Shown here: positions 15,034 through 23,240 of the stretch, in pieces
Numbering within the stretch: the stretch's first letter is position 1
Layout: each line of letters starts with the position of its first letter
Source: Lentilactobacillus parafarraginis DSM 18390 = JCM 14109
Lineage (GTDB): Bacteria; Bacillota; Bacilli; Lactobacillales; Lactobacillaceae
Length of the DNA stretch: 33,890 bases
Assembly (NCBI RefSeq): GCF_001435895.1
Contig: NZ_AZFZ01000030.1
Location: forward strand, 1-33,890
Direction of reading: 5' to 3'
Made by a program: the position numbers and the translations under genes
Notes under the pieces: model-generated
The model's database searches: none
Told to the model about the DNA's origin: nothing
The model's input: the letters and a program-made list of their open reading frames with translations, nothing else

Positions 15034-17622
15034 TTACCGGTGATGCTTGCGCCACACCATCGAAATTCCCAAAAGGACTAGGCCAAAAACACTAATTATC
15101 GCACCACTGAGCAAGCCTCTGATGTGGTAGTTAAAGGCTAACCGATGTTTTCCCGGGGTTAATTGAGCGCCGGTTAGGCCACCGGCAACCTTAATCAGTC
15201 GGTGTGGGCGACCATCGACGTGCAGCTGCCAGCCCTTATCATACGGAAAGCCCATAAGCAGCGTGCGGTCCTGCTGGTTAACGTTAACCGTTCCCCGAAA
15301 ATGGGCCCCGTGTTCGTTAATGTCATCAGCAGCCCGCATATTGAACTGATGATCCTTCGATTGGGCCACAACCCGCTCAAATGCCGGTAAGTTAACCCCG
15401 GCAGTGACATTGGGCATCGATCCAAGTTTCTTGGTGGATTGCAGATGGACGGTTGTCATTTGGTGCTTTTGCAAATACCCAATTGGAATCATTTCGGTTC
15501 CCAGCCCGCTATAGGTTTGCGATAACTTCGCCCCATTCACCCACATGGAAACGTGGTACAGGCGAATCTTAGGCAGGTACAAATAATGCGGCCCGGTCGT
15601 GTTTGCCCGCAACTGGAGTTTGTAGTGGTATACGCCGCGGGTCATCCGTTCAGAATATCGGCTTACCGTAGGCGCAATGACATACTGCTGTGAGTTTCCG
15701 GCCTCTGCTTGGACCAGGCGATTGAGATTATCAAAGACCTGATTCCGATGAAATTGAACGTGCTGAATTTGATTATTGGTCATGAAGCCCAGCTGAGCGG
15801 CGTTCTGCCGTATCGACAGCCGTCTGGTGTGCTTACCAATCATATAGTAGTACTTAATTCCCAGTAGATGATTGGTAATCACCGACCCACCCAGCATATC
15901 GATACGGCGAATGTTGCGGCTGGAAAAACCCAGATCCGCCAAAACACTGTGGGTGTGCGAATTAAGCGTTGAACTATAGGAACTAATTCCGTGATTTTTG
16001 AACAAAAGCGAGTCATTGTAAGCGCTGTACGGTACCGGATAAATGTTGCGATAAGGGGTATCCAAAATCAACAAGCGGTAAAATTTATCTTTAGTGAAAT
16101 TCAAACGATCCACCTGTTTAACCGCTTGCTCAGACTGGTTATATCCCCGTTCAAACCGCTGCTGATTGATAAGGGGCGCGTCCATCGTGGCGACAAAAAA
16201 GTTCATTAAGAGTTCAAACGTCAAAATGCCTGTCAGAATCACCTTGCTGGAAAGTTCGCGATTGATTAACGAAATAATTGCAATGGTGGTTAGGATGATG
16301 AACCCCATCGCCAGAAAATAAATGAAATTATGAACGAAGAGCTGTGGGGTTTTAAACTGGAACGGCCGCATCTTCTCGCTAAAGAGATTTGCCCAGATAT
16401 AGCCGATACTAATCGCACCGCCCAAAGAAACCGCTGACCAGATCACAACCCGACTGTCAGCAAAGATCCCCTTTAGGTAACCTTCATAGGCAATCATAAT
16501 TAACGCAAAGCTAAATAAAAACACCATCCGAAACGGGAAGCCCGCTGGTTTTTGAAACATATGCCACATCGTGTTAAGCGGCAATAGCCACATGCCAAAA
16601 AAGATACTGCCAAGCAGCACGGCACTGGCCTGTTTATCGCGATTTTTAATGCGTTTCGAAAAGAAGTAGGCAATCCCCATAATGATAAACAACGACCCGG
16701 TAAATAAGCTCGGATTATGAACCAGCCGACCAGCAAAGTCATTCCCCCCAAATCCGAGGTTCACGGTGAAGCTGGGGCCAAAGGTACCCTTCACCAGAAA
16801 GTTCTTTAAATGAATATCTTTCTTTCCGGTAGCCATCATGGCGATTGCGGTTGGCACCAGGACCACCGCTGCCAGCATTCCTGAGATCAACGAATACCAC
16901 AAGAAGCGCCCCACGCGCCCCCACTGGGTCTGCATATATTTGTTAAACGCGACGTTCTGTGGTTGGTTTTTCTTAATTAAATAAGCCATGTAAATCAGGC
17001 AAAAACCGCAGATGACGTAACCCATATAGTAGTTGGTCACAATCGTAAGCGCTAAGCACAGGACGTACAACGACATTTTGTTTTGGTTATATAATTTTTC
17101 AAGCCCATAGACCAGCATCGGCAAGACAATCAACGCGTCCAGCCACATGAGATCGTAGAAGTACATCGACACAAAGCCACACAGCCCATAAGCCAGGCCG
17201 CCGCATATGGCCATAAAGTCGTAGCGCCGGTACTTTAGGGTTAGAAAACTGCTCATGGAAATACAGCACAGAATCATCTTTGCCCAAATGATCAGGTCAA
17301 TGGCAATCGGCAGTTTTGCCGGTGAAAAGAACACGACAATCAAATTAAGCGGGCTCAATAGATAGTACGCGTAAATTGGAATAAGGCTGTCACCGATCGA
17401 AATCAGAAATGAATAGCTTGAAAATGACAGATTCAATAATTGACGCCGCAGCTCGGCAAAAAATTGCAGATATTGAGTTGATAAATCGCTAATCAACAGA
17501 TTTTTAGGTCCAAACGGGGCCACCCCAACAATCATAAATAGTAAGGTCACCGTTAACAGTGGTATGAGAATTAGTAAGACGGCATATAGGCGATGCCGTT
17601 TGGTTTGACTCATTGATAACAT
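15034..17622 (-). CDS. YfhO-family multi-span membrane protein
   Basis: About 862 aa. The N-terminal 480 residues contain roughly 12-13 hydrophobic helices with the family stretches GPKNLLISDLSTQY and LCGFVSMYFYDLMWLDAL. A long extracytoplasmic region follows, with a jelly-roll-like domain (residues about 640-830, ending in PGKHRLAFNYH), and a last helix before a basic tail (WRKHHR). YfhO proteins resemble GT-C glycosyltransferases and are linked to glycosylation of lipoteichoic acid or wall polymers in related bacteria. The start at 17622 is preferred: GGGGA lies about eight bases before it, whereas the in-frame ATG at 17637 lacks a binding site. It stands alone with its own terminator. Exact donor and acceptor unknown. 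Confidence 0.82.
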   Translation of the reverse strand: MLSMSQTKRHRLYAVLLILIPLLTVTLLFMIVGVAPFGPKNLLISDLSTQYLQFFAELRRQLLNLSFSSYSFLISIGDSLIPIYAYYLLSPLNLIVVFFSPAKLPIAIDLIIWAKMILCCISMSSFLTLKYRRYDFMAICGGLAYGLCGFVSMYFYDLMWLDALIVLPMLVYGLEKLYNQNKMSLYVLCLALTIVTNYYMGYVICGFCLIYMAYLIKKNQPQNVAFNKYMQTQWGRVGRFLWYSLISGMLAAVVLVPTAIAMMATGKKDIHLKNFLVKGTFGPSFTVNLGFGGNDFAGRLVHNPSLFTGSLFIIMGIAYFFSKRIKNRDKQASAVLLGSIFFGMWLLPLNTMWHMFQKPAGFPFRMVFLFSFALIMIAYEGYLKGIFADSRVVIWSAVSLGGAISIGYIWANLFSEKMRPFQFKTPQLFVHNFIYFLAMGFIILTTIAIISLINRELSSKVILTGILTFELLMNFFVATMDAPLINQQRFERGYNQSEQAVKQVDRLNFTKDKFYRLLILDTPYRNIYPVPYSAYNDSLLFKNHGISSYSSTLNSHTHSVLADLGFSSRNIRRIDMLGGSVITNHLLGIKYYYMIGKHTRRLSIRQNAAQLGFMTNNQIQHVQFHRNQVFDNLNRLVQAEAGNSQQYVIAPTVSRYSERMTRGVYHYKLQLRANTTGPHYLYLPKIRLYHVSMWVNGAKLSQTYSGLGTEMIPIGYLQKHQMTTVHLQSTKKLGSMPNVTAGVNLPAFERVVAQSKDHQFNMRAADDINEHGAHFRGTVNVNQQDRTLLMGFPYDKGWQLHVDGRPHRLIKVAGGLTGAQLTPGKHRLAFNYHIRGLLSGAIISVFGLVLLGISMVWRKHHR

Positions 17623-17637
17623 GATTATTTTCCCCAT

Positions 17638-18031
17638 GATTACGAAAGTATTTGATCAAGCCCTTTTGGTTTCATCCCTCTAAGTATACCGTACCGGTTT
17701 CCACAATGATTTGGCGGTCAACATCCTTTAACAACAATTATAGTTTACGGGGAATTGTTACGATTGACCCCGTTGACCTGTAATAATTGACGGCTTTCGG
17801 TCTTTTTTTACGTAAAAAGCGCAAAATTTCTCTTAAATTATGAAGCATTATAATTTAATATTTGATGCCGGTTTGCGATTGGTTGCCGTTAGTTCGCGAT
17901 TTGGCCATACTCCTAAAATGTGAAGAATATGTGAATTTTATGTTTAATCTTTATGAAACAATCCTGAGACCGTTATGTAGCATTCATTTCTTATACTAGT
18001 CCTTGTAGTTTCAAACGAGGAGGACTATTGA
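17638..18031. other. Intergenic region between the YfhO-like and lysozyme genes
   Basis: A divergent, AT-rich 394-bp spacer without a convincing gene. On the minus side GGTATACTTAG near 17680-17695 may be the -10 of the YfhO-like gene. Near 17760-17800 TTGAC occurs three times in a short stretch. A TATAAT-like box lies near 17858. The part nearest the lysozyme holds the hexamer repeats described separately. Confidence 0.5.
17919..17997 (+). promoter_or_regulatory. Lysozyme promoter with 11-bp-spaced TGTGAA-like repeats
   Basis: TGTGAA (17919-17924), TGTGAA (17930-17935) and TGTTTA (17941-17946) occur at exactly 11-bp steps, with a weaker TATGAA (17952-17957) in the same phase. A TATACT -10 (17992-17997) follows but no good -35, as in activator-dependent promoters. 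Direct hexamers with 5-bp gaps are the binding mode of OmpR-family response regulators such as WalR. Binding is inferred. Confidence 0.55.
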
Positions 18032-18937
18032 ATGACATTGAATTTTAAAAAAATAGCCGGCCTATTTATGGGGGCCTTGGCCGCATTCACCATCTGCACG
18101 AGCGTGAGTGCAAGTAAGACCAAGATTGCCGACGTTTCCCAGTATCAGGGAAATATCAACTGGTCCAAAGCATCAAAAGATCTTAAATACGCCATTATTC
18201 GGGTTCAGCACGGTGATACCGGCGACGCGGACTTCCGGATTGATTCCAAACGAAATGTGAATGCCGCCGGCGCCAAAAAATACGGTGTGCCGTTTGGCCA
18301 ATATGGTTACGCTGAATTCAGCAGCGTCGCCGATGCCAAGAAAGAAGCCAAGGACTTCTACAAGCGCTCAAGTGCCAACGCCCGTTTCTACGTGCTTGAT
18401 AACGAACACCGTAAAGGCAAGGGTTCTGAGCAGTCTTACGTAAATGCTTGGTTGAGCCAGATGAGAAAGTTAACCAACAAACCGTTAGTTTACTATTCTT
18501 ATCAAAATTACGTTCACGTTCATAAAATCAACTATTCCAAGTTTGATGGTTCGTGGATTGCGAATTACTCAAGTAAACCGGATGTCTCAGCTGATCTTTG
18601 GCAATACACATCAACTGGCCGGGTAAGCGGGATTAGCGGCAACGTCGACCTCAGCAAGGTTCTTGACAGCAGTACCGTGAACTCATGGTTCAAGGCAACG
18701 TCAGCTGACGCCGCTAAGCCAACCTACTTTACCAGCACGCCTGCTGATAAGAAGGTCGTCACGACCCGAAGCATTTACGAATATAACGATGCCAACTTTA
18801 AGAGTCGAATTAAAAAATTAACGGCGGGCACCAAGCTCACCGTCAGCAGCGTCACCCGGGCAACCAGCGGCGCCTATCGATTTAAACTTTCAAACGGAAA
18901 TTACATTACCGCCAACAAAGCGTATGTATCTAACTAA
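18032..18937 (+). CDS. Secreted GH25 lysozyme (muramidase) with C-terminal wall domain
   Basis: A 301-aa exported enzyme that cleaves the peptidoglycan sugar chain. Residues 1-28 are a signal peptide (hydrophobic core GLFMGALAAFTICTSV, cleavage near SVSAS-KT). The GH25 barrel spans about 30-215: Asp34 in ADVSQYQG, the YVLDNE motif with Asp123 and Glu125, and Asp206 in GNVDLSK are the expected catalytic-site acids. Residues 240-301 form a small repeat-like domain (TTRSIYEYNDANFKSR, ending NGNYITANKAYV) resembling the DUF5776-type wall domains of lactobacilli. GAGGAGG precedes the ATG. It is followed after 33 bp by an NlpC/P60 hydrolase gene, so the two wall enzymes are probably co-transcribed from the repeat-bearing promoter. 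Confidence 0.92.
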   Translation: MTLNFKKIAGLFMGALAAFTICTSVSASKTKIADVSQYQGNINWSKASKDLKYAIIRVQHGDTGDADFRIDSKRNVNAAGAKKYGVPFGQYGYAEFSSVADAKKEAKDFYKRSSANARFYVLDNEHRKGKGSEQSYVNAWLSQMRKLTNKPLVYYSYQNYVHVHKINYSKFDGSWIANYSSKPDVSADLWQYTSTGRVSGISGNVDLSKVLDSSTVNSWFKATSADAAKPTYFTSTPADKKVVTTRSIYEYNDANFKSRIKKLTAGTKLTVSSVTRATSGAYRFKLSNGNYITANKAYVSN

Positions 18938-18970
18938 CGAAAACTAGTCAAACAGAGGGGAATTATTGTC

Positions 18971-19465
18971 TTGTCACATCGTCTTATCAAATCAGCCTTA
19001 AAACCATTCTTACTACTCGTTGCGCTCGTCAGCTTTAGCGTCACCGCCGTTTCATTTGCTCAACAGGCAAATGCCGACAGTTCTGACAAGCCTCAGTATT
19101 CAGCAGTTTACAAGGAAGCTAAGAAGCACCTTGGTACCAGCTACGTTTATGGCGCTACTGGTCCAACCCACTTCGATTGCTCCGGCTTCACAAAGTACGT
19201 TTACAAGAAGTCGATTGGTAAAGCAATCCCAAGAACTGCTCAGGCTCAGTACCGCGGCACTAAGAAAGTGTCAAAGAGCCACGTTAAAAAGGGTGATTTG
19301 GTCTACTTTGGTTCAAGCACATTCGGCATCTCGCATGTCGGCATGTACATTGGCAATGGCAAGATGATCGATTCCCAAAACCGGGGTGTCGTAACCGAAA
19401 AGGTTTACGCTCCTTGGTGGCACGTCGTTGGTTTTTCACGGCCGGCAACGTTGTCGTACGACTAA
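18971..19465 (+). CDS. Secreted NlpC/P60 peptidoglycan hydrolase
   Basis: A 164-aa exported cysteine peptidase. Residues 1-36 form a signal peptide (LLLVALVSFSVTAVSFA, cleavage near ANA-DS). The NlpC/P60 core runs from about 45 to 160: catalytic Cys70 in THFDCSGFTKYV and His122 in GISHVGMYIG are in place, with the usual KKGDLVYF segment between them. Such enzymes cut the stem peptide of peptidoglycan. The start is TTG with AGGGG about ten bases upstream; no ATG fits. It has no separate binding domain, so it is a minimal form. It follows the GH25 lysozyme gene, and a terminator comes 20 bp after its stop. Confidence 0.92.
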   Translation: MSHRLIKSALKPFLLLVALVSFSVTAVSFAQQANADSSDKPQYSAVYKEAKKHLGTSYVYGATGPTHFDCSGFTKYVYKKSIGKAIPRTAQAQYRGTKKVSKSHVKKGDLVYFGSSTFGISHVGMYIGNGKMIDSQNRGVVTEKVYAPWWHVVGFSRPATLSYD

Positions 19466-19483
19466 ATAAATCATGTATCCCAT

Positions 19484-19528
19484 AGCAGGATTTGGAATTA
19501 AACAAAATTCCGGATCCTGCTTTTGTTT
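19484..19528 (+). terminator. Terminator of the lysozyme-NlpC/P60 unit
   Basis: AGCAGGAT pairs with ATCCTGCT, with an inner GGAATT/AATTCC stem, followed by TTTTGTTTTG. It follows the NlpC/P60 stop codon directly. Confidence 0.82.
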
Positions 19529-19567
19529 TGGCCAAAACCAGCCTGCAGTCCCCAGCAAAGGATCTTC

Positions 19568-19641
19568 ATACTAATCATTCTCATTCGTTGAATAGATTTC
19601 AGTTGCTTTTCCAGTTAATGTAGCATAAAATACTAATCATT
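19568..19641 (+). promoter_or_regulatory. Promoter of the flavin oxidoreductase operon, flanked by a 12-bp direct repeat
   Basis: TTGCTT (19603-19608) and TAAAAT (19626-19631) are 17 bp apart. ATACTAATCATT occurs at 19568-19579 and again at 19630-19641, 62 bp apart (about six helical turns), once upstream of the -35 and once over the -10/start region. The second copy continues into a partial dyad (CTAAT/ATTAG). This looks like a pair of regulator sites. Confidence 0.6.
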
Positions 19642-19678
19642 AATTAGCTTATTAAAAGTAAGCACAAGGAGGAACAAC

Positions 19679-20737
19679 ATGGTCAACGTAGACAAACTAG
19701 AATTCGGAATTGAAACCTTTGGTGACATTGTTTCGGCGGAAGATGGCCATCTTTTAACCGCTGGGCAATCCATTCGCCAAATCGTTAAGGAAGGCGCCCT
19801 CGCTGACAAGTTAGGTATCGATGTTATTGGTGTTGGCGAACATCACCGGCCCGATTACAGTGTGTCGAGCCCGGAAATCGTCCTGGGGGCGATCGCCTCA
19901 GTCACTGAACACATTAAGTTAGCAACCGCCGTGACCGTGTTGTCATCCGACGATCCAGTTCGGGTTTACGAACGGTTTGCGACGCTGGAAGGCCTATCGG
20001 AAGGCCGCGCGCAGGTCATGCTGGGTCGCGGTTCATTTACCGAGTCATTCCCGCTATTCGGCTATGACCTGATTAACTATGATGATTTATTCGATGAAAA
20101 ACTCGCCATGTTCGGCCAACTCTTAAAGGAGAAACCAATCACTTGGCATGGTGGCTTCACCCAGTCACTCAAGGATCAGGATGTTTACCCCAAGACCGAT
20201 TACGATGGCTTGGAAACCTATATCGGCATTGGCGGGTCACCAGAATCGATTATTCGAGCAGCTAAGGGTGGTTATAAGGTCATCCTGGCGATCATTGGCG
20301 GTCAGGCTGATCGATTCAAGCCGTACCTCGACCTGTACAAAAAGGCCGCTGCGCAGTACGATATGCCGGCTTACCCGGTGGCCGTCCATTCTCACGGCTT
20401 TATTGCTGATGACGAAGATGAAGCCGTTGATGTTGCCTGGAAAAATATCAAAGCCAACTTCGACCGCATCGGCCTCACTCGTGGCTGGGCACCGATGAGC
20501 CGCGAACAGTTCGATGGCGAAACGCAATCCGGTTCCTTCTATGTTGGTAATCCGGAACACGTTGCCCAGCGAATTGCCCGCACGGTTAAATTTCTCGACC
20601 TGGGGCGCTTTGACTTAGTTTACGGCGCCGGCAACCAAACTGCTGCCCAGCGAGAACGGATGATTGAACTTTACGCGACGAAAGTCATCCCCCGCGTAAA
20701 GGAAATTCTGTCACAGGAGGCGGTCTCAAATGGCTAA
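19679..20737 (+). CDS. LLM-class (luciferase-like) flavin-dependent oxidoreductase
   Basis: A 352-aa cytoplasmic enzyme with the bacterial-luciferase-like barrel. Family stretches include GVGEHHRPDYSVSSPEIV (residues about 56-73), IKLATAVTVLSSDDPVRVYE and GRAQVMLGRGSF. Members use reduced FMN or F420 to oxidise or reduce varied substrates; those of lactobacilli are generally uncharacterised. AAGGAGG lies before the ATG. Its last 8 bp overlap the start of a Rossmann-fold reductase gene, indicating translational coupling and a shared pathway. The partner may provide reducing power or act on the same compound. The substrate is unknown. Confidence 0.88.
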   Translation: MVNVDKLEFGIETFGDIVSAEDGHLLTAGQSIRQIVKEGALADKLGIDVIGVGEHHRPDYSVSSPEIVLGAIASVTEHIKLATAVTVLSSDDPVRVYERFATLEGLSEGRAQVMLGRGSFTESFPLFGYDLINYDDLFDEKLAMFGQLLKEKPITWHGGFTQSLKDQDVYPKTDYDGLETYIGIGGSPESIIRAAKGGYKVILAIIGGQADRFKPYLDLYKKAAAQYDMPAYPVAVHSHGFIADDEDEAVDVAWKNIKANFDRIGLTRGWAPMSREQFDGETQSGSFYVGNPEHVAQRIARTVKFLDLGRFDLVYGAGNQTAAQRERMIELYATKVIPRVKEILSQEAVSNG

Positions 20738-21419
20738 CATTAAAACTGTCGGCATCCTTGGCGCCGGCAAAGTCGGAATCGTGTTGGCCCAGTTGGCATT
20801 AAAGGCTGGCTATCACGTCCGCATTTCCGGCTCCGGATCGGTTCAAAAAATCGCGCTGACCATTGAAACATTGGTACCGGGGGCCACCGCTTCAACGAAC
20901 CAGGGCGTTGTCAGCAAAAGCGACTTGATCATTTTAGCAATCCCCCTGAGTCGTTATAAGAACATTCACCCCAAATTATTGAAGGGTAAATTAGTCATCG
21001 ACGCCATGAACTACTGGTGGGAAACCGATGGCATTCGTGAAGAAGTCCTTGATCCTAATTCGACTTCCAGTGAACAGGTTCAGCAGTATTTCAACAAGAG
21101 CACCCTGGTCAAGACGTTCAACCATATGGGCTACCACAACCTGCAGGAAGAGGCCAAACCGGCTGGCGCTGACAATCGTAAAGCATTGTTTGTGACCGGT
21201 GATAACCATGAAGCGGTTGATACCGTGGCAACATTTGTTGATACCATGGGCTTTGACACGGTCGTTCACTATCGCCTCGCCGATGGCATTATGACCGAAC
21301 CGGGCAGTGAGTTGTTTGGCGCCAGTCTCACCAAGGATCAATTAGCAAACGTCATTGATCATTTTGATGAAACCGATTTTGGCAAAAGAATCAAAGCCGG
21401 CCAACAAGCTTCATCCTAG
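20730..21419 (+). CDS. NAD(P)-binding reductase resembling F420-dependent NADP reductase
   Basis: A 229-aa single Rossmann-fold protein. GILGAGKVGIVLAQLALKAG (residues 8-27) is the dinucleotide loop, followed by an ISGSGS segment where a Ser/Gly at the strand end suits NADPH. The C-terminal part includes NHMGYHNLQ and a charged end, as in the F420-oxidoreductase-like family. Lactobacilli are not known to make F420, so the physiological hydride acceptor is probably a flavin or another small molecule. It overlaps the LLM oxidoreductase gene by 8 bp; GGAGG lies inside the upstream gene before its ATG. A hairpin ends the operon. Function beyond NAD(P)-linked reduction is not readable. Confidence 0.83.
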   Translation: MANIKTVGILGAGKVGIVLAQLALKAGYHVRISGSGSVQKIALTIETLVPGATASTNQGVVSKSDLIILAIPLSRYKNIHPKLLKGKLVIDAMNYWWETDGIREEVLDPNSTSSEQVQQYFNKSTLVKTFNHMGYHNLQEEAKPAGADNRKALFVTGDNHEAVDTVATFVDTMGFDTVVHYRLADGIMTEPGSELFGASLTKDQLANVIDHFDETDFGKRIKAGQQASS

Positions 21420-21431
21420 GCCAACAATGAC

Positions 21432-21478
21432 AAACGGATCCAGCACACCTAATTGATGTGCTGGATCCGTTTATTTCT
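21432..21478. terminator. Bidirectional terminator between the reductase and ohr genes
   Basis: A perfect 16-bp stem, AAACGGATCCAGCACA with its inverse, around nine bases, followed on the plus strand by ATTTCTC. The minus strand also ends in TTTG. It separates two convergent units. Confidence 0.85.
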
Positions 21479-21500
21479 CAATCATTCAATTAATCTTATA

Positions 21501-21926
21501 TTAAAGCGTAAATTTATCGACAACTTCGAATGTCACGTTTTCGTTAGCCTTCAAAAGTTTGGCAACTGGGCACTGATCAAGAGCTTCATCAACCATTTGC
21601 TGGCCCTGATCGTTGTCTAGCTTGTTGAAGAAGATTTGGGCCTGAACGATGAACTTGTAGCCCTTGGTATCCTTGACAATATCAACGCCGGTATGCACGA
21701 TGCTGTCAGGCTCAATGTTATGCTGCCGCTCAACGATCCCAATCGTCGCATTAAAACAAGTGCTTAACGCAAAGCCGATAAATTGTTCTGGATTCGTTCC
21801 GGGACTGTTCAGCAGTGATGAACTGACACCAAGTGCCAATCCTTCATTACCGCGAACGTAACTTTGTCCGGTCAATCCATGTTCATTAATAACCTCTGTA
21901 TGATAAAGTGATCCGTCTACAGCCAT
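21501..21926 (-). CDS. ohr: Ohr/OsmC-family organic hydroperoxide reductase
   Basis: A 141-aa cytoplasmic thiol peroxidase that reduces organic hydroperoxides. The two reactive cysteines are present: Cys57 in FALSTCFNATIG and Cys119 in LDQCPVAK, in the positions expected for the family (about 140 aa). The start at 21926 is set by GGGAGG (21937-21942 on the plus strand); an in-frame ATG 18 bases upstream would place that binding site inside the coding region. It is a single gene, divergent from a LacI-family regulator. The nucleophilic Cys in STCF and the overall form are closer to Ohr than to OsmC, but the two are not always separable by eye. Confidence 0.88.
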   Translation of the reverse strand: MAVDGSLYHTEVINEHGLTGQSYVRGNEGLALGVSSSLLNSPGTNPEQFIGFALSTCFNATIGIVERQHNIEPDSIVHTGVDIVKDTKGYKFIVQAQIFFNKLDNDQGQQMVDEALDQCPVAKLLKANENVTFEVVDKFTL

Positions 21927-22023
21927 ATTTAAAGAACCTCCCATTAATCAAACTTTCATATCCTAACAACTTCATCATATGTTATTTAGAAATGGAAGTC
22001 CATCAAACAGCCCCGCGATTTGG

Positions 22024-22098
22024 TAGCGCTTACTAAACAGTTATTGCCTTGCTGAATTTTTCACATTTATGCTAAACTTAATTGAAAACCTTCATGAA
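22024..22098 (+). promoter_or_regulatory. lacI-family gene promoter with LacI-type operator
   Basis: TTGCTG (22049-22054) and extended -10 TGCTAAACT (TAAACT 22073-22078) are 18 bp apart. TAGCGCTTAC (22024-22033; minus GTAAGCGCTA) lies upstream and resembles the sites at the alpha-galactosidase and MFS promoters. The segment 22038-22098 is nearly repeated at 27068-27129 before a second MFS gene. Confidence 0.65.
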
Positions 22099-22126
22099 CT
22101 TTTGCGCCCCAAAGGAAGTCGTAAAT

Positions 22127-23134
22127 ATGATTAGCATTCGCCAATTAGCTCGAATTGCCAACGTTTCGCCCGGGGTTGTTTCCCGAGTATTGAATGAGGA
22201 CCCAACGCTTTCAGTTTCTGACGAGACTCGAAAACGGGTTCTGGCCTTAATTAAGCAATATAATTACCAACCGACTAAGCGCCAGGGTAAAAAGTGGATT
22301 AACTCCCTTTGCGTGATCACAACCCTAACTGAGGCTGAAGAGGTCACCGATGCCTACTTTCGCTTAATTTTGCAGGGCATCTCCGAAGCCGCTGCAGAAA
22401 CGCATTTCAAGATCAAGACCATTTATCGGCTGCAGGATCATCCCACCATGAACGACATTCCCAAGTACGCCGGTCTCATCTTTGTCGGCGCGATTGAGAA
22501 CAAGGTCGTCCAAGCTTTTCGGGATCAAAATGAACATTTAGTCCTAATTGATAATCAGGTCAACACCCTCGTTGCCAACCGGGTTGACCCCGATTTATCA
22601 AGCATGGCTAAAATGGCGTTTCAGTACTTCTTGAACCAGGGAATTAGAAACTTGGGCTTCATCGGCGGCCAACTATCCAGCGTTGGCGTTGACGGTAAAG
22701 TCACCCACCCAACCCAAGAAGTACGTCTGGATACTTTACACGCCTTAAGTGATGCCCAGGAAAACCTCGCATTTCATTCAAAAATGGGCCAGTGGACCCC
22801 TGAATTTGGATATGAGGCCGCCACATCATTGCTGAAGGAAAATCCCGACATTCGGGCCATTATTGCGGCTTCGGACCCAATTGCCCTTGGCGCCATCCGC
22901 AGTCTTCACGACCTGGGAATCGCGGTGCCGGAGCAAGTCCAAATCGTCGGCTTCGATGACCTCGACTATTCACGATACTTAGTGCCAAGGCTCAGTACGT
23001 TTCGAATTCCCACCAAAGAAATCGGGACCGAAGCGGTTCGAATCTTAGTTCGCGAATTAACTTCTGAATATACGGATATCCGGCAAGTGCGTTTGGCAGG
23101 GTCGCTGATCCACCGTGAAACAACTAAAAATTAA
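22127..23134 (+). CDS. LacI/GalR-family transcriptional regulator
   Basis: A 335-aa repressor. Residues 1-50 hold the HTH and hinge (ISIRQLARIANVSPGVVSRVLN), and the rest is a periplasmic-binding-protein-like sugar domain with the usual VGFDDLDYSRYLVPRLST segment near residue 285. The start at 22127 is chosen because AAAGGAAG lies nine bases before it and because the upstream TTG at 22082 falls near the predicted transcription start. It lies convergent with a GH36 alpha-galactosidase gene, and GTAAGCG-type sites occur at the promoters of the regulator, the galactosidase and the adjacent MFS gene, so it probably represses all three and responds to an alpha-galactoside or galactose. Confidence 0.88.
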   Translation: MISIRQLARIANVSPGVVSRVLNEDPTLSVSDETRKRVLALIKQYNYQPTKRQGKKWINSLCVITTLTEAEEVTDAYFRLILQGISEAAAETHFKIKTIYRLQDHPTMNDIPKYAGLIFVGAIENKVVQAFRDQNEHLVLIDNQVNTLVANRVDPDLSSMAKMAFQYFLNQGIRNLGFIGGQLSSVGVDGKVTHPTQEVRLDTLHALSDAQENLAFHSKMGQWTPEFGYEAATSLLKENPDIRAIIAASDPIALGAIRSLHDLGIAVPEQVQIVGFDDLDYSRYLVPRLSTFRIPTKEIGTEAVRILVRELTSEYTDIRQVRLAGSLIHRETTKN

Positions 23135-23160
23135 GCCCAGAAAATCATGCTTATCACACA

Positions 23161-23201
23161 GGAGGGGGTGAGACAATCAGTACTTTTGTCTCACCCCCTC
23201 C
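23161..23201. terminator. Hairpin between the lacI-family and GH36 genes
   Basis: GGAGGGGGTGAGACAA and its inverse form a perfect 16-bp GC-rich stem around nine bases. The T tract is weak on both sides (TCATCTATTT on the plus strand), but its place between two convergent genes supports a terminator. Confidence 0.7.
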
Positions 23202-23240
23202 TCATCTATTTAAATCGGCCATTGTGAAATAACGTTGGCT

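Noticed and set aside
17760-17870. Repeated TTGAC and a TATAAT box as a possible small RNA promoter
   Set aside because: No -35/-10 pair at good spacing and no terminator within reach; left as intergenic sequence.
22082-22126. N-terminal extension of the LacI-family regulator from a TTG
   Set aside because: It falls at the predicted transcription start, while AAAGGAAG stands nine bases before the ATG at 22127, where the helix-turn-helix begins.
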